Shown here: piece after piece, positions 14,201 to 24,041 of the stretch | Layout: each line of letters opens with the position of its first letter | How positions within the stretch are numbered: the stretch's first letter is position 1 | NCBI GenBank assembly: GCA_018857735.1 | Contig: JABMCL010002757.1 | Span: forward strand, 513,501 to 577,500 | Direction of reading: 5' to 3' | Length of the DNA stretch: 64,000 bases | From: Alviniconcha marisindica | Lineage: Eukaryota > Mollusca > Gastropoda > Provannidae | Notes under the pieces: generated by a model | Told to the model about the DNA's origin: nothing | What the model saw: the letters and a program-made list of their open reading frames with translations, nothing else | Databases searched by the model: none | Made by a program: the position numbers and the translations under genes

Positions 14201-15686
14201 GGCGGATTTACTGGTAAGCTTTACTGGCTGTTTAGTGAACTGGACTGGTTGATTTACTAGTAAAATGAATTGGTTGATTTATTGGTAAACAGGTCTGGTA
14301 GATTTTCTAGTAAACTAGACTGGTAGCTTTACTGGTAGATGTACTGGTAAACCGGGCTGGTTGATTTATTGGTAAACTGGACAGGTTTTTATTGGTAAGT
14401 ATATACTGGGCTGGTTGGTTTACTGGTAGTCCTGGCTTTCCTTTGTGACGACTTATTGACTGCCTGACCGAGCTTTGAGATAACAGTGATGTGGTTTGTC
14501 CACAAACCCAGAATCCCTTCTTGTTTTACTGATTTGTGATTTTGTCCTTTTTTATTTTTTTTATAGTAAATGAATGTATAATATACAGTAACGCCTGCTG
14601 CCTGTGACTACCTAAAAAAAAAAAAAAAAAAACTTTCAAAAAAAAGAAAATACGTTCTTCATTTTGATGTAAGACTGGAGCTTGCAGACAGACACGAATC
14701 TGGAGCTGTCCACCTTTTGTGCAACTGAAGGCATTTACTGGACTGCTAAGTCCATTTTGGTTTTAAAACATTTTCCCAGTTATGCTCAGCTATGAAATCA
14801 GGTAGCATTGAATATCTGATTGCCTTGAGTCCACTTGTTTTGTTTGATGAATTTTTCAACATCTCTTTCTAGATCTGGGTGGTGGGAGTAGGAAAAGAAC
14901 CCCACCCCTATCTCTCTTCTGGTAGCTGAGTAGACTTTCTGCTTGAGTGGAAATATAAATAAAGGCATCTGAAACAGTAATAATAACAGCATTCATTTCT
15001 GTAACACCGTATTGAAATACATTGTATGATCGTGTGTGATTTACGTAAATAAGGGAACCAGCACCTATTTCCACCTTGTCTCATTTGATGGGTCTGTCAG
15101 GGTTTTTCACTTTTATTTGGAGTTTGAGCTCTGGGCACAACCACACTGGTTTGGTCTTTACCAATAGAGAGCACAAAAGAGATGTATTCCATGATTTTTT
15201 AAAATATTTTTGACCACACCAACTGGCCATGTTTAATCATGGCATCACCGATACAACTGCTGGGCATGAAATGGCAGCACTCACGGACACCTTGTGTTTT
15301 TGTGACTTTTAAACATTGATGTTTGACCAAGCGGGATGGGAAATTGAGTGGAAAACTGATGGGTCTATTTTTTATTCCATTCCTATGGCTAGGGTCTGTG
15401 ATGCTTCTTGGGTTTGGTTCTTCTTTTACAGCATCTCACAAACCTGTTCAGAATGCATACTAGTGCTGTGACTGGCAAAACATAGGTTGGTGTGCTTATG
15501 GATTTCATGAAATCTTTTTCAGGGTACTCTTTACAGACACAGGGGATTGTTTCTGATATGGCATCTCCAAGGGGCGGCGCCACTCCATCGCCGCCACGCC
15601 TGTGGTCCATCCCCAACAATCAGCGAGATTCCAGCTTCTCTCCGTATAAACGAAACTCACCAAGTGCTTCCTTCACAAAGTCCTAG
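363..15686 (+). CDS. NUP210: Nuclear pore membrane glycoprotein 210 (gp210), C-terminal 18 exons
   Basis: NUP210 is the single-pass glycoprotein of the nuclear pore membrane ring; most of the chain lies in the perinuclear lumen with a short tail facing the pore. Coding exons: 363-425, 606-785, 1635-1715, 2361-2492, 3818-3970, 4953-5044, 5330-5504, 6412-6584, 7058-7142, 7566-7698, 8096-8229, 8608-8728, 9560-9712, 10313-10566, 11897-12116, 12425-12547, 13746-13868, 15523-15686. All have AG/GT borders and compatible phases; the total is 2559 nt (852 codons plus stop). Family landmarks are seen in order: VFPPLRLEPKNITLIIG, GGPQPQS, VVPLRGIRIYAPLSRLQTGT, TPFSFG..PLTFTWAV, LRDDIQIQVFDKLQL, VKPVSYL, VWDKKNP. 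A late membrane helix and a Ser/Pro-rich tail follow. Earlier exons lie upstream of the window. Several introns carry tandem arrays (separate entries). Confidence 0.96.
808..1010. repeat. NUP210: GT and CT microsatellites in a NUP210 intron
   Basis: A short GT tract near 811-828 is followed by a long pyrimidine CT tract to about 1008. The rest of this intron (786-1634) shows no recognisable element. Confidence 0.9.
2521..3309 (+). repeat. Minisatellite of about 46-56 bp with acceptor-like units
   Basis: About 16 copies of a unit made of a pyrimidine-rich stretch (cttcctctgctactca) followed by ctgcagtgtgcag lie just after the donor at 2493. Each unit resembles a 3' splice site: pyrimidine tract plus CAG. 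The frames stay open because the units lack stops, not because they encode protein. From 3310 to 3817 the intron is AT-rich with no element seen. Confidence 0.95.
3955..4520 (+). repeat. Minisatellite containing copies of the NUP210 exon end and donor
   Basis: The true exon ends gacattcagatacag at 3970 and is followed by gtat. Nine further copies of that exon end plus donor-like gtat follow at roughly 50-60 bp spacing, near 4045, 4098, 4146, 4209, 4264, 4316, 4369, 4424 and 4478, separated by text like 'cacactctgtgtgttta'. One copy (near 4424) has gcat instead of gtat. The array is a tandem expansion of the exon-intron boundary. Confidence 0.93.
4560..4950. repeat. Intron remainder with poly-C tract and GT microsatellite
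   Basis: The intron holds a C-rich run at 4680-4698 and a long GT tract at about 4873-4943 that runs up to the acceptor at 4951-4952, so the GT tract forms part of the pre-acceptor region. Confidence 0.85.
5585..5750 (+). pseudogene. LINE 3'-end remnant (RT C-terminal tail)
   Basis: Text around 'tctttgggccctctacgtggaatgaa' and 'ggactcattcagatc' matches the better preserved LINE tail at 40150-40480, which encodes a FGPSTWN-type motif. It is a short, frameshifted fragment inside a NUP210 intron (5505-6411). The rest of that intron is unremarkable apart from ATT repeats near 5840. Confidence 0.55.
6700..6880 (+). repeat. Tandem repeat of about 30 bp
   Basis: Five to six copies of 'gtatcatctgtgtgtctgg' joined by 'ttttgagact' lie in the NUP210 intron between 6585 and 7057. 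Confidence 0.88.
7262..7432. repeat. CA microsatellite block
   Basis: Interrupted CA tracts with two 'tcacaaagac' interruptions and a poly-C run lie in the intron before the exon at 7566. Confidence 0.95.
7735..8095 (+). repeat. Minisatellite duplicating the acceptor and start of the NUP210 exon at 8096
   Basis: The exon begins gtgagacaggtgagtggc after catgacag. Upstream copies of the acceptor plus exon start are seen near 7861-7900, 7922-7970 and 8007-8060, and shorter copies of the exon text 'cactggtctacaggtgg' near 7737 and 7818. Between copies lies 'atgtttataacattgactg'. The last unit is the functional exon. Confidence 0.9.
8249..8290. repeat. GT tract plus poly-G run
   Basis: A GT tract passes directly into about 18 G residues just after the donor at 8230. 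Such runs are prone to slippage and may form G-quadruplex. Confidence 0.85.
9120..9400 (+). repeat. Tandem repeat of about 37-45 bp
   Basis: About six copies of 'tttttgagtgtcattgaacc' joined by 'atgatgtttctgttagcctg' lie in the NUP210 intron before the exon at 9560. A poly-G run lies at about 9757-9775 in the following intron; beyond it to 10312 the sequence is AT-rich with no element recognised. Confidence 0.88.
11040..11290. repeat. Diverged duplicated repeat around 'ggtcaaggtcac'
   Basis: Two related stretches carry aaggttaaggtcactgtgag and aaggtcaaggtcacagtaaa with surrounding similarity. They lie in the long intron 10567-11896, whose other sequence shows no identified element. Confidence 0.5.
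12425..12547 (+). CDS. NUP210: NUP210 exon coding the transmembrane helix
   Basis: This 123-nt exon starts two bases into a codon and ends one base into the next. It encodes a luminal stretch (YRQDVGWSYLIRSTLNN) and then a hydrophobic run beginning WFVLLIIILATGAAVLV, which continues into the next exon (13746) as GYHAIVG. This is the single membrane anchor placed near the C terminus in gp210 proteins, with the short nucleoporin tail after it. The donor is a strong gtaagt. Confidence 0.93.
12770..13240 (+). repeat. Degenerate array rich in donor-like ggtaagta
   Basis: About ten or more degenerate units of 'ttggtaagtatcttggtcac' alternating with 'ctgtgttactttcttatt' lie in the intron after the donor at 12548 (gtaagt). 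Many units keep a perfect or near-perfect 5' splice-site consensus. Confidence 0.82.
13880..14440 (+). repeat. Degenerate tandem repeat of about 23 bp
   Basis: More than 20 units of 'ctggttgatttactggtaaa' type begin about a dozen bases after the donor at 13869. The rest of the intron (14440-15520) includes a poly-A run near 14614 and no recognised element. Confidence 0.9.
15523..15686 (+). CDS. NUP210: NUP210 terminal coding exon
   Basis: The acceptor follows a clear T-rich tract (aatctttttcag). The exon encodes the end of the pore-facing tail, rich in Ser, Pro, Arg and Gly (for example MASPRGGATPSPPRLWSIP), and closes at TAG 15684-15686 after SFTKS. Low-complexity S/P tails of this type are usual for the cytoplasmic end of gp210. 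The previous intron (13869-15522) holds a 23-bp degenerate array and otherwise unique AT-rich sequence. Confidence 0.93.
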
Positions 15687-18600
15687 CTAAACAGGAAGTC
15701 TTAGCTACACTGAGGAACACTTCACTGCTACGTCTGGTCAGTGAGATTCCACTGCTACATCTGGTCAGTGAGATTCCAGTGCTACGTCTGGTCAGTGAGA
15801 TTCCAGCTTCCCTTGGCAAAATGGTCTTTGTGCACTTTCTCCAGAAAGTCCTAACTGCATGGGAACACTTGGCTTAGTTACTTTTGGTCAGTAAGATTCC
15901 AATTTCAGATGAATCACTCATTCTTGCATCACATTTCACTGTGTCCTGGCTACCTTGAAGGTTTGGCTACTTCCAGTACTGCTTAGTAAGGCTTGGGGCA
16001 TTCCTGCGTGTGAAAGACTGAGTGCACTTAAAACTGCAGTCAGCAAAACACAACTTGTTACTGTGACCATCAGTTTTCTTTGACAAGTAATTTTCCAAAG
16101 AAAGATCTGTGTCCCTGAACTTTTTGACCACATGTAAATATTCAGCATCTTTATTCTACTCATGGTTTGGCAGAACCTAGAGCTGTCAGATATAACCAGC
16201 CATTTGTGACCAGAAACACTGAACAAGATGTTCAGTGAACAACTGAATGCTGGACTCTTCAACCTCATGTTCACTGACTTGATATTGCAGTGGACAGTTT
16301 ATCTGGGACAGGGGTTGTGATTGTATTAGAGCAGGAAATGCTGGGAAGGGTACAAGTTGACAAACATGGCAGCATAACCAATACCTCACTTTTGAGTATG
16401 TGTAGTGTGACACCAAACACACATCTGGGAGAGTGAGAATGAGAGACAGCAAATTTGTGAATTGCATAAGGTTCCTGGTGTACCTGGCTTAGGATGTGTT
16501 GAGCATGATTCATCAGATCAACAGCAGTGTTTTTACTTGTACACATTTGTGCTGATTATTAGTGAGAGAAGTTGCTTGTGTGTACTAGAAGAAAGTTGTG
16601 TGTGTGCGCATGAGCATGTGTGAGAATTAAATGAAGAGGGTCTGTTAGTTGTGTAAGTCAAAAACCGATGAGTAACTGGGTATTGCTACACTGCCCATTC
16701 AGAGTAGATGCAACAATGATAAGAGCCGTCAAGTGTGAATGTGTTGATGGTACATGTATTTGTACATATTAATTATTATGTAAGTAGTCGTGTGATGAGA
16801 GAGAGAGCAATCTGGCTTTGTCTGCTTCTGACATTTTCCTGTAGCACTAGGCCTGTGTGCGAGAACATTGATGCATTCCTCTGTTTAAATGGTTGATTTG
16901 TGTTTGTGAAAAAGATGGAGTGAGTGGACAACTTAGAGAAAGCTTTCATGTAGGGACTGCTCCTCTCACCCCTGTTTTAGGGCTGTTCTGTCTTTGTGTT
17001 GGATGTCTTCTATGGTGAGATTGATCAAAGTAGGAGGTGAGAGTGTATGGCCTTGTACATTATACCTGTGTATTTCATGGAGATGTTCAAGCAGTGTGCA
17101 GAGCACATGTGCCTTTACGTCTTTGTTTTTCCCCTTGAGTCCTATCTGTAGAATTTGTGTACAGACCCTTTGGTTTGCTTTGCCTATACTGTATGGTTGT
17201 CTTTCGTCACTATTTCACTTTTTCATATTGTTCTGACTAGATTTACACTTGTTTCTTCTTTTCTACTCACACAAATCCTTACTGTTGAAGTCTGCGACTT
17301 CCTGTTGTTCCCCTTGTTTTTCAACACTGTTGTGATGGTAGTAGAGCGTAGCACTACCAACCACCTAAGGGACATTGCAATAGAGACCTTTCACAAAAAC
17401 ATTTTTGCTTGATTGTGATCATGGAGTTGTGAACCAAACCAGAATGGACTTCTGACAGTGTCTGTAAAGCCATGTCATGTCTCACTGCAGAATCATGAAG
17501 CAGTTTCTGTTCCGTTTTGTATTGTTTTTGCATATGTAGACAAAGTTTTGTTGGTAAACACACGAGTGTTTTGATCTCAAGAACTACAGCAGTGGAGCGG
17601 GATAGGGGAGGGAGCAATGATAGAACTACATATTTTCTTTCTGTAAGTGCAGTACCAGTTTGCATTGTATTGTATTCATGATAACAAAAGAAGAAGAAAA
17701 AAGTCAGAAAGAAAAGTAATTAAGTCTGGGAAAAGAGGGACTTTTGGATTGCAAGGGACTGCTTTCAAGCAAAAACTTTTACTTCCCAGTTCAATCTGTT
17801 TGGCAAAACCATGTGTTGGCCTTTTTCTTCTTTTCTTGAAATGCCATTTTCATTGTTTACTATTTTTGTCAATGTTTTTAATGCTCATTGCCTTTAAGTG
17901 TTTAATGTTATTTGCTTGATCTGTGAAAAGAAGTTCAGTGCTACATACACTCATACAGTTTAATTACTTGAACTGCCTCTGTGTTTGTCTCAATTATCTC
18001 CTAAAATGATGCCTAAAAACCAAGCCAGTGTAACTTAATTGGGTGTTATTGTGAAGAACAGTTATAACCAAGATTGTGTTGTCAAGGACATAGTGCAAAG
18101 TTTGCTCTGTGTATGATTTGTCAAGCTTATTTTGTACAAGGTTTGTTATATTAATATCTACAAGAGTAAGTTGCTTTTCTGTCAGATACACTTTTTGCAA
18201 GGTTTGCTCTATACAGACCAAGTTTCTTTGCCATTTTGTTACAAACATTTTGACAAAATTTGATCTGTGAAATTGCTGTGTTGCTTCTTCTTGCTGTTTT
18301 GTTGAGTAGATTTTGTTCAAAGTTTACTCTGTGTCGGTCTTGATTTGCTTCACTGTGTTGTTACGTGTATTTTGTGCAGTTTGCTCTATATAAGCTGACC
18401 CACTGTTTTGATAAGTACATTTTTTTGAAAAATTGCCATTTGCTTCACTGTGTTGTTAAATTGCATGTAGTGCAAGGTTTGCTATCGCAAAGGCACAGCT
18501 GATTTACTGTCACTAGAGCAAGAACTAAATACTTCATTGCAAATCACATCAAAATGTTTCTGCTAAGTCTTTCAAAACGGACTGCCAAGAAAATGTCTTT

Positions 18601-18780
18601 AACCCTACATACAATGTGCATTCATAATACCGTGCATATATTCATTTGTAGTGTGTGTTTGAATTTGTTTGCTGTTTTACATGATCAGTGAGTAAAAGTA
18701 AATCGGTTTTGTATAATTTTGTGAAAAAAATCTTTTGTACAGTAAGCTGGTGAAAATAAATTCAGTTGATAGAATGATTT
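15687..18780 (+). other. NUP210: Probable NUP210 3' untranslated region
   Basis: About 3.1 kb after the stop codon has no credible coding exon on either strand and few repeats, in contrast to the rest of the window. Near 15700-15800 and 15890 there are several near copies of 'gctacgtctggtcagtgagattcca'-type text. Near 18050-18500 there are degenerate copies around 'tgcaaggtttgctct'. The region ends at a canonical poly(A) signal. The UTR assignment is inferred from position and this signal. Confidence 0.6.
18755..18760 (+). promoter_or_regulatory. Poly(A) signal AATAAA, likely NUP210 transcript end
   Basis: AATAAA at 18755-18760 is followed about 20 bases later by a GT-rich stretch (ttgtgtttggtg), the usual downstream element. 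A second AATAAA lies at 19005-19010 and could be an alternative end. Confidence 0.6.
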
Positions 18781-19004
18781 TTGTGTTTGGTGATGGCTCA
18801 TGCATTCTTCTGACTAGATGGTTGTGCCAAGCGTTATTGTGGCTATCAAGCCAGGCTCAGCCTGTCTGTAGGCAAAAAAAGAAAAGGTGAAATATGGTTT
18901 AGGAATGCACTCTGCTGCTCCAGTGTGAAGGCACTGCTGATCGTAGTTGTAAAGCTTCACTTTTTGTATCCCAGTAGTGAAATTGGCCTGGATCTGGACT
19001 CTGA

Positions 19005-19010
19005 AATAAA
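19005..19010 (+). promoter_or_regulatory. Second AATAAA, possible alternative poly(A) signal
   Basis: AATAAA lies 245 bases beyond the first signal; the sequence after it is not clearly GT-rich. It is weaker than the 18755 signal. Confidence 0.3.
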
Positions 19011-19397
19011 GACAACTGGAGTCCTACAATAGTATCCAGTCTATTATTCCTGTAAGTAACACTGTGTACATTCTGTATTGATGCGTGGTAGATTACAATG
19101 CATTCACATGGTATGCTGGAGATGTGAAATAAGAGAAATGAAACATGCTTGTAATAAGAAAGACGAGGGTTAGACTGTACATCAGTATATGCATAGTTTC
19201 CATCAGAAGTGAAACTGGCTTCTGCATGCATATTTTATTGACAACTTACAGCAGAAATACAAGAAATCTGCTGTAGGAAATACTTGTCCAGTGTTGAAAG
19301 AGGAGTGAGCAGACTGCTGCAGTCCTTAGGGAGACTGAGGCCATCATGTCTTGGGATCAGTGGGACGTAAGCTCAAGCAGCCTGGCACACTGAAAAC

Positions 19398-20130
19398 ACA
19401 CACACTTAAATGTACGAACCACAGAAATGCAAACACACTCATGCTCATACCTCTACATGTATAAATGTACGAACCACAGAAATGCAAACACACTCATGCT
19501 CACACCTATACATGTATAAATGTAAGAACCACAGAAATGCAAACACACTCATGCTCATACCTATACGTGTATAAATGTAAGAACCACAGAAATGCAAACA
19601 CACTCATGCTCACACCTATACATGTATAAATGTAAGAACCACAGAAATGCAAACACACTCATGCTCACACCTATACATGTATAAAAGTAAGAACCACAGA
19701 AATGCAAACACACTCATGCTCACACCTATACGTGTATAAATGTACGAACCACAGAAATGCAAACACACTCATGTTCATACCTATACATGTATAAATGTAA
19801 GAACCACAGAAATGCAAACACACTCATGCTCACACCTATACATGTATAAAAGTAAGAACCACAGAAATGCTAACACACTCATGCTCATACCTATACGTGT
19901 ATAAATGTAAGAACCACAGAAATGCAAACACACTCATGCTCACACCTATACATGTATAAATGTAAGAACCACAGAAATGCAGACACACTCATGCTCACAG
20001 TCACACCTATACATGTATAAATGTAAGAACCACAGAAATGCAAACACACTCGTGCTCACACCTATGCATGTATAAATGTAAGAACCACAGAAATGCAAAC
20101 ACCCCCATGCTCACACCTATACATGTGTGT
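19398..20130 (+). repeat. 55-bp tandem array, about 13 copies
   Basis: Units begin at 19411, 19466, 19521, 19576, 19631, 19686, 19741, 19796, 19851, 19906 and 19961, an exact 55-bp period, then 20022 and 20077 after a six-base insertion. The core is 'gaaccacagaaatgcaaaca' followed by a 'catgctcacacctatacatg' section. Copies differ by a few bases, so expansion is fairly recent. There are no unique spacers, so this is not CRISPR-like. Confidence 0.97.
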
Positions 20131-20600
20131 GCTTGCAACTGCATATATTATATAAACTAATGTGTTAGTGCTTTATCATGCTCTTTGCACACATGTGCCA
20201 TCACAATGTCTTCTTGTATGATGTTGAATATGGTGCCGAGAGGCCACCACTGCCATCCTGAAAATGTTTAAATGAGCAACTTGGTGGACTTTTGTCCGGA
20301 TCTGAACTTTCTCTGTGGGTTAATGTCTGGTGGGCTTTTGTTTCCCCTGTCCTCACTAGAGCAGCCACAGTACATCTGGACTTCAGTGATGAAGACCAGG
20401 TTTACCAAACAGAAATGGCAGGCACTGAACTGTCAAACAAAAAGAGAAGCATGCATATTTGCAACAGCGCGATCCACACTTTTACGCACGAATATGTGTA
20501 TTTATGTGGAACTGTAGAAAAAAAGCACCAAAAACAAAAAAAGCAAATAACTGACTGTTAAGGCACATATTTAGATTTGGAAATCTGGAAAGAATACAAA
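20131..20600. other. No gene recognised
   Basis: An ORF of 89 codons (20292-20561, +) has no recognised domain, no clear splice context and an A-rich end. I see nothing else here. Confidence 0.4.
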
Positions 20601-20624
20601 AACAAAAGGTATTGAACCTTCACA

Positions 20625-21010
20625 GTACCTCGTAGGTCATAATAAACCCATAGACATGAAGCTGCATGTATCTCAAAAACTATTTACAATGTCGCCAGAA
20701 ATTTCAGATACTTTTCAAGTTTTCATTGTGTGCACGCAGCCTTTTTAAACATTTATTCGTTTACATGAAAAAATTATAATTAAAAAAAAGAACAAAAAGA
20801 GGGTGTAATTTGAACTGCGCAGTTCCTACATAGTGGGTCAAATCTGACCCATTCTCTTTATAGAGTGCGAAATATGATTATTTTTTTATATAATGAAAAG
20901 TATGGGTCCACAAAATGACCCACGACAAAGGGGCTGTGTAGTCCAAAGCTTCGCAGTAAGTCGTGGGTCATAATGGACCCACAGACACAAGTTGCATTCT
21001 ATTTCTATGT
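20625..21010. repeat. Repeated ~50-bp motif with GGGTCA/TGACCC palindromes
   Basis: Related copies lie near 20628-20680 and 20950-21000, and a partial third near 21780-21830: 'taagtcgtgggtcataatgg' then 'acccacagacacaagttgca'. Between the first two are inverted pairs such as tgggtcaaatctgaccca (20837). The element class is unknown. Confidence 0.55.
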
Positions 21011-21369
21011 AGGGAAGTGGGGTGGGGAGTGAAGGAAGCAGGTTGGAAGCATGAATGAAGTCACAAGTCAGTGGTTGCTATAACATAACTTTTAATCACA
21101 CCAACCAGGAAACTGTGTTGGAAATGACACAAGGCCAAGCAAACAAAATATCTAGAACATGAAAGCAAGAATAAAGACTAAACAACAGCAATTATATAAT
21201 AAATACAGTAACCATGTAGTTTACCTGTAGGCTACTATAACTATACTACATGATAGTAACTGTGACAAAATGATTAATAATCGAGCACATAAAATGTGTG
21301 CATGACTTGCACTCAAAACCAGTATCACAATGTCGCGGTGAGTATCAGAGACACAGCCAGTATCGATTA

Positions 21370-21512
21370 ACTGTCCCGTCCCTAATAAGCCTTTTGGTTT
21401 CTGTGGACGTTAAGCACCATGTTTACTTACTTACAATTAACTGCCCGTCCCTAATAAGCCTTATAGTGTCTGTGGACGTTAAGCACCATGCTTACTTACT
21501 TACATACTTACA
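21370..21512 (+). repeat. Two tandem SINE tails
   Basis: Two copies of the tail 'gtccctaataagcctt' plus 'tctgtggacgttaagcacca' and tttacttacttac occur in a row. It is the same 3' tail as the full SINEs at 28027 and 45886, here without the tRNA-like head. Confidence 0.8.
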
Positions 21513-21904
21513 ATTAACTGATGAAGACAAACTGACTATATAACCAGTATATAATATACAATAAAGTAACACACTGAAAAATACAGATTACCAGATTATT
21601 CTTAACAGGACGAGTGAGATAATTGTTACAGCAGTTCCACTTCAGCACACATAGAGACGGACAGTGACACGGGTGGCACTTGGGACCATGCCGTAAGCGG
21701 GAGGAAGTCAACCATAAACTGACCGGCTCCAGCCTCGTTACTCAGCGCGTGTCCAAACAGGTTACAGCACGTCACTGTTACTGACTAGCAGAGCATAGCG
21801 GACCCACAGACACGCAAAGTTGCATATTATGGCCAAAGCGACTTTTGCAATCAAATATGACTTGCACTCTTCACAGAGGCCGAAATAACGACTGGTTCCT
21901 GTAA

Positions 21905-22045
21905 TGACAGGAAAAGCGGGGACTGCATGCGTATGACAGGAAAAGCAGGGACTGTGTATGACAGGAAAAGCGGGGACTGTATGACAGGAAAAGCGGGGAC
22001 TGTGTATGATAGGAAAAGCAGGAACTGCGTACGATTCACACAGCT
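21905..22045 (+). repeat. Short tandem repeat, about 24-30 bp
   Basis: Five copies of 'gtatgacaggaaaagcgggg' with act linkers. A further copy, 'gtacgataggacaagcaggg', sits on the far side of the interrupted SINE at 24486, so the SINE landed inside this array. Confidence 0.85.
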
Positions 22046-22364
22046 CCTGAGTTCTGTGTGGAAGAAGTAAATAAACATGGTACTTAAAGGAAAAGTCCAA
22101 GGTTTTTAAGTATGCAAAATGACCATCGAAATGATTGACAAATGAGTCACTAGTATGAGATTTAATTAAATAAAAAATGAACAAAAATGTTTATGTTGGT
22201 TTTTAATCGATTTTATTTTCTGTAGGCTGGCCGAGATTACTGTCTCGGGTTCTCCATCAGTCACGTGACTTTCTCGGAAGTGACGTCAGTCTGGGGAGTC
22301 AGTCGGTTGCCATCTTAGATTGTTCATTGAATGTGTATGCGTGTGGTCGACAAAAAGCTCTACC

Positions 22365-22616
22365 ATGCCGGCCTACTGTATTGCAGCAAACTGTAACAAC
22401 TCCCAAGCAACCCAAAGCATAACTATGCACGAGTTCCCGCGGAATCGACCCGCTGTGAGGCGAAAATGGGTCAAATTTGTACAATTCAAACGAGCTGACT
22501 TGCCGATGCTACGCCTCAGTCACGCCCATTTGTGTAGCGAGCACTTCGCTGAGTGCGATTTCGTAAACTTTATGGCGGAATACCAAATGGGGTTTGCTTC
22601 AAAGCGGAATTTGTAG
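22365..22616 (+). pseudogene. THAP zinc-finger domain, truncated transposase start
   Basis: The 83-residue ORF has the C2CH pattern of THAP DNA-binding domains: C5 and C10 (CIAANC), FP at 24-25, W35 in RRKWVKF, then C57 and H60 in LCSEHF. The usual closing AVPT-type segment is absent; a TAG follows KRNL. After the stop the same frame continues GCPQGNRLAKK..SPRMKL, suggesting the stop is a mutation or the start of other inserted sequence. It probably derives from the transposase of the surrounding element rather than from a host gene. Confidence 0.8.
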
Positions 22617-22622
22617 GGCTGT

Positions 22623-24041
22623 CCACAGGGTAACCGACTTGCAAAAAAAATCCAGTCCGAATCTCCAAGGATGAAGCTGACGAGCAGCAAGCGCACAGCA
22701 TGATACCAAAAACTGAGAGAACACTGATACCCAGAAACAAACGCTAACAGGGCAAAGACAAAAAATCTAACACGAATGCCTACGGCAGAAAAGGCCATGA
22801 AAGAAAGAGACTATACACAAATGCCTGTGGCAAAGAAAGAAAGAACAGCCACAAATGCCTGTGGCAAAGAAAAAAACAGCAAACCACAAATGCTGGTGGC
22901 AAACGAAAAATGGCTTCCCTAATCAGTCAAGCAAACAGCTGACACCAAATGAAAGAAACAAAACAACTGAAACCACCTCAAAACCCCAAACGGTTGCCTA
23001 CCTGCAAGCATAAGGTGGAGAAAAACAAAACAAAAACAAACAAAAAACCCCACCAAATCACAACGGTCTAATAGACTACTGTCTGCAGCAAAGGAGTGGA
23101 CGACTACAGCACGGAGCAAAAATAACTGTGCCAACGACAAACAAATGGAAGCCAAACTTTCCATAACTAACTCTAAACTAACCCCTCACTAACCCGGCTT
23201 CCATCTAGAAAAACAAAGGCTGCAGACTGATAAAGCAAACGCTAGTCGGGACTACCGATGACAAACATCGGGATGTAAACAAATGCAGACGACAAGAGAA
23301 ATACAAAATGGCTGCCCTAATCAGGCAAGCTAACAAGCGGGTACAAATGGCCAATAAACCAAAGACAAAAAAAGAAAGAACGCATGGTGAAAAAGAAGGG
23401 CAAATGAGAGAGAAAACAACAACACTTTCTGAAAAGAAAGAGGAGGCATGTAATGTCAGCGAGCAATGGGACAAAGGCTGGATACACGTAATCCGTGGAC
23501 ACGATACAACCCACTTAGCAGTGACAACACGGCAGGGCAACAGACACTCACGAACTACCCCACATAAAGAAAGAATGAGAGGTCTCGTTAAACATCGAGT
23601 CTACCCCCCTCACTCGTACATCGTAAATGAAGGATATAACCCAAGGAACAAAAGGGCAAGCCAAGAGAAAAAACAGTGAATGGCAAGAACCGGTAACTAG
23701 CCCAACTCCAAACCCTAACCCAGGGAGGCCACGAAATCGCTAGTCTATTGAACTAGAACGAACAAAACTTTTTCATTTTTACATATGATGAAACAAACAA
23801 GGATAAATTGGGAAAATAAAATAAAACACCCAATAAAAGGCAGGCTCCCTGATGAGGTCTAGCCTGTTGTGAAAGCTAGAGTAAACAGACGAAAAAGACT
23901 GAAACGCCACGCACCTAACAAGGTTCGAGAAAGATGAAATAACAAGGAGGAAATAAACAAAGGCCCAACTACTGACAATGACGTCGAGCTTCATCCTTGG
24001 AGATTCGAACTGGAATTTTTTCAAAGTCGGTTACCCTGTGG
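22623..24041. repeat. Inner inverted repeat pair of about 55 bp
   Basis: The left arm 22623-22678 (ccacagggtaaccgactt.. to ..ccaaggatgaagct) is nearly the reverse complement of the right arm 23987-24041, with about five differences. They enclose about 1.3 kb of A-rich sequence with short repeats around 'aaatgcctgtggcaaagaaa'. They may be the ends of a second element or an internal inversion of the first. I see no target duplication. Confidence 0.85.

Noticed and set aside
19398..20130. CRISPR-like regular repeats
   Set aside because: Contiguous tandem units with no unique spacers, in a eukaryotic genome.
21595..21695. Possible extra protease exon with Cys-rich text (GPKCHPCHCPSLC)
   Set aside because: Phase would fit after exon 11 and splice-like borders exist, but no known disintegrin or Cys-rich pattern is recognisable and the area is repeat-derived. 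Left unannotated.
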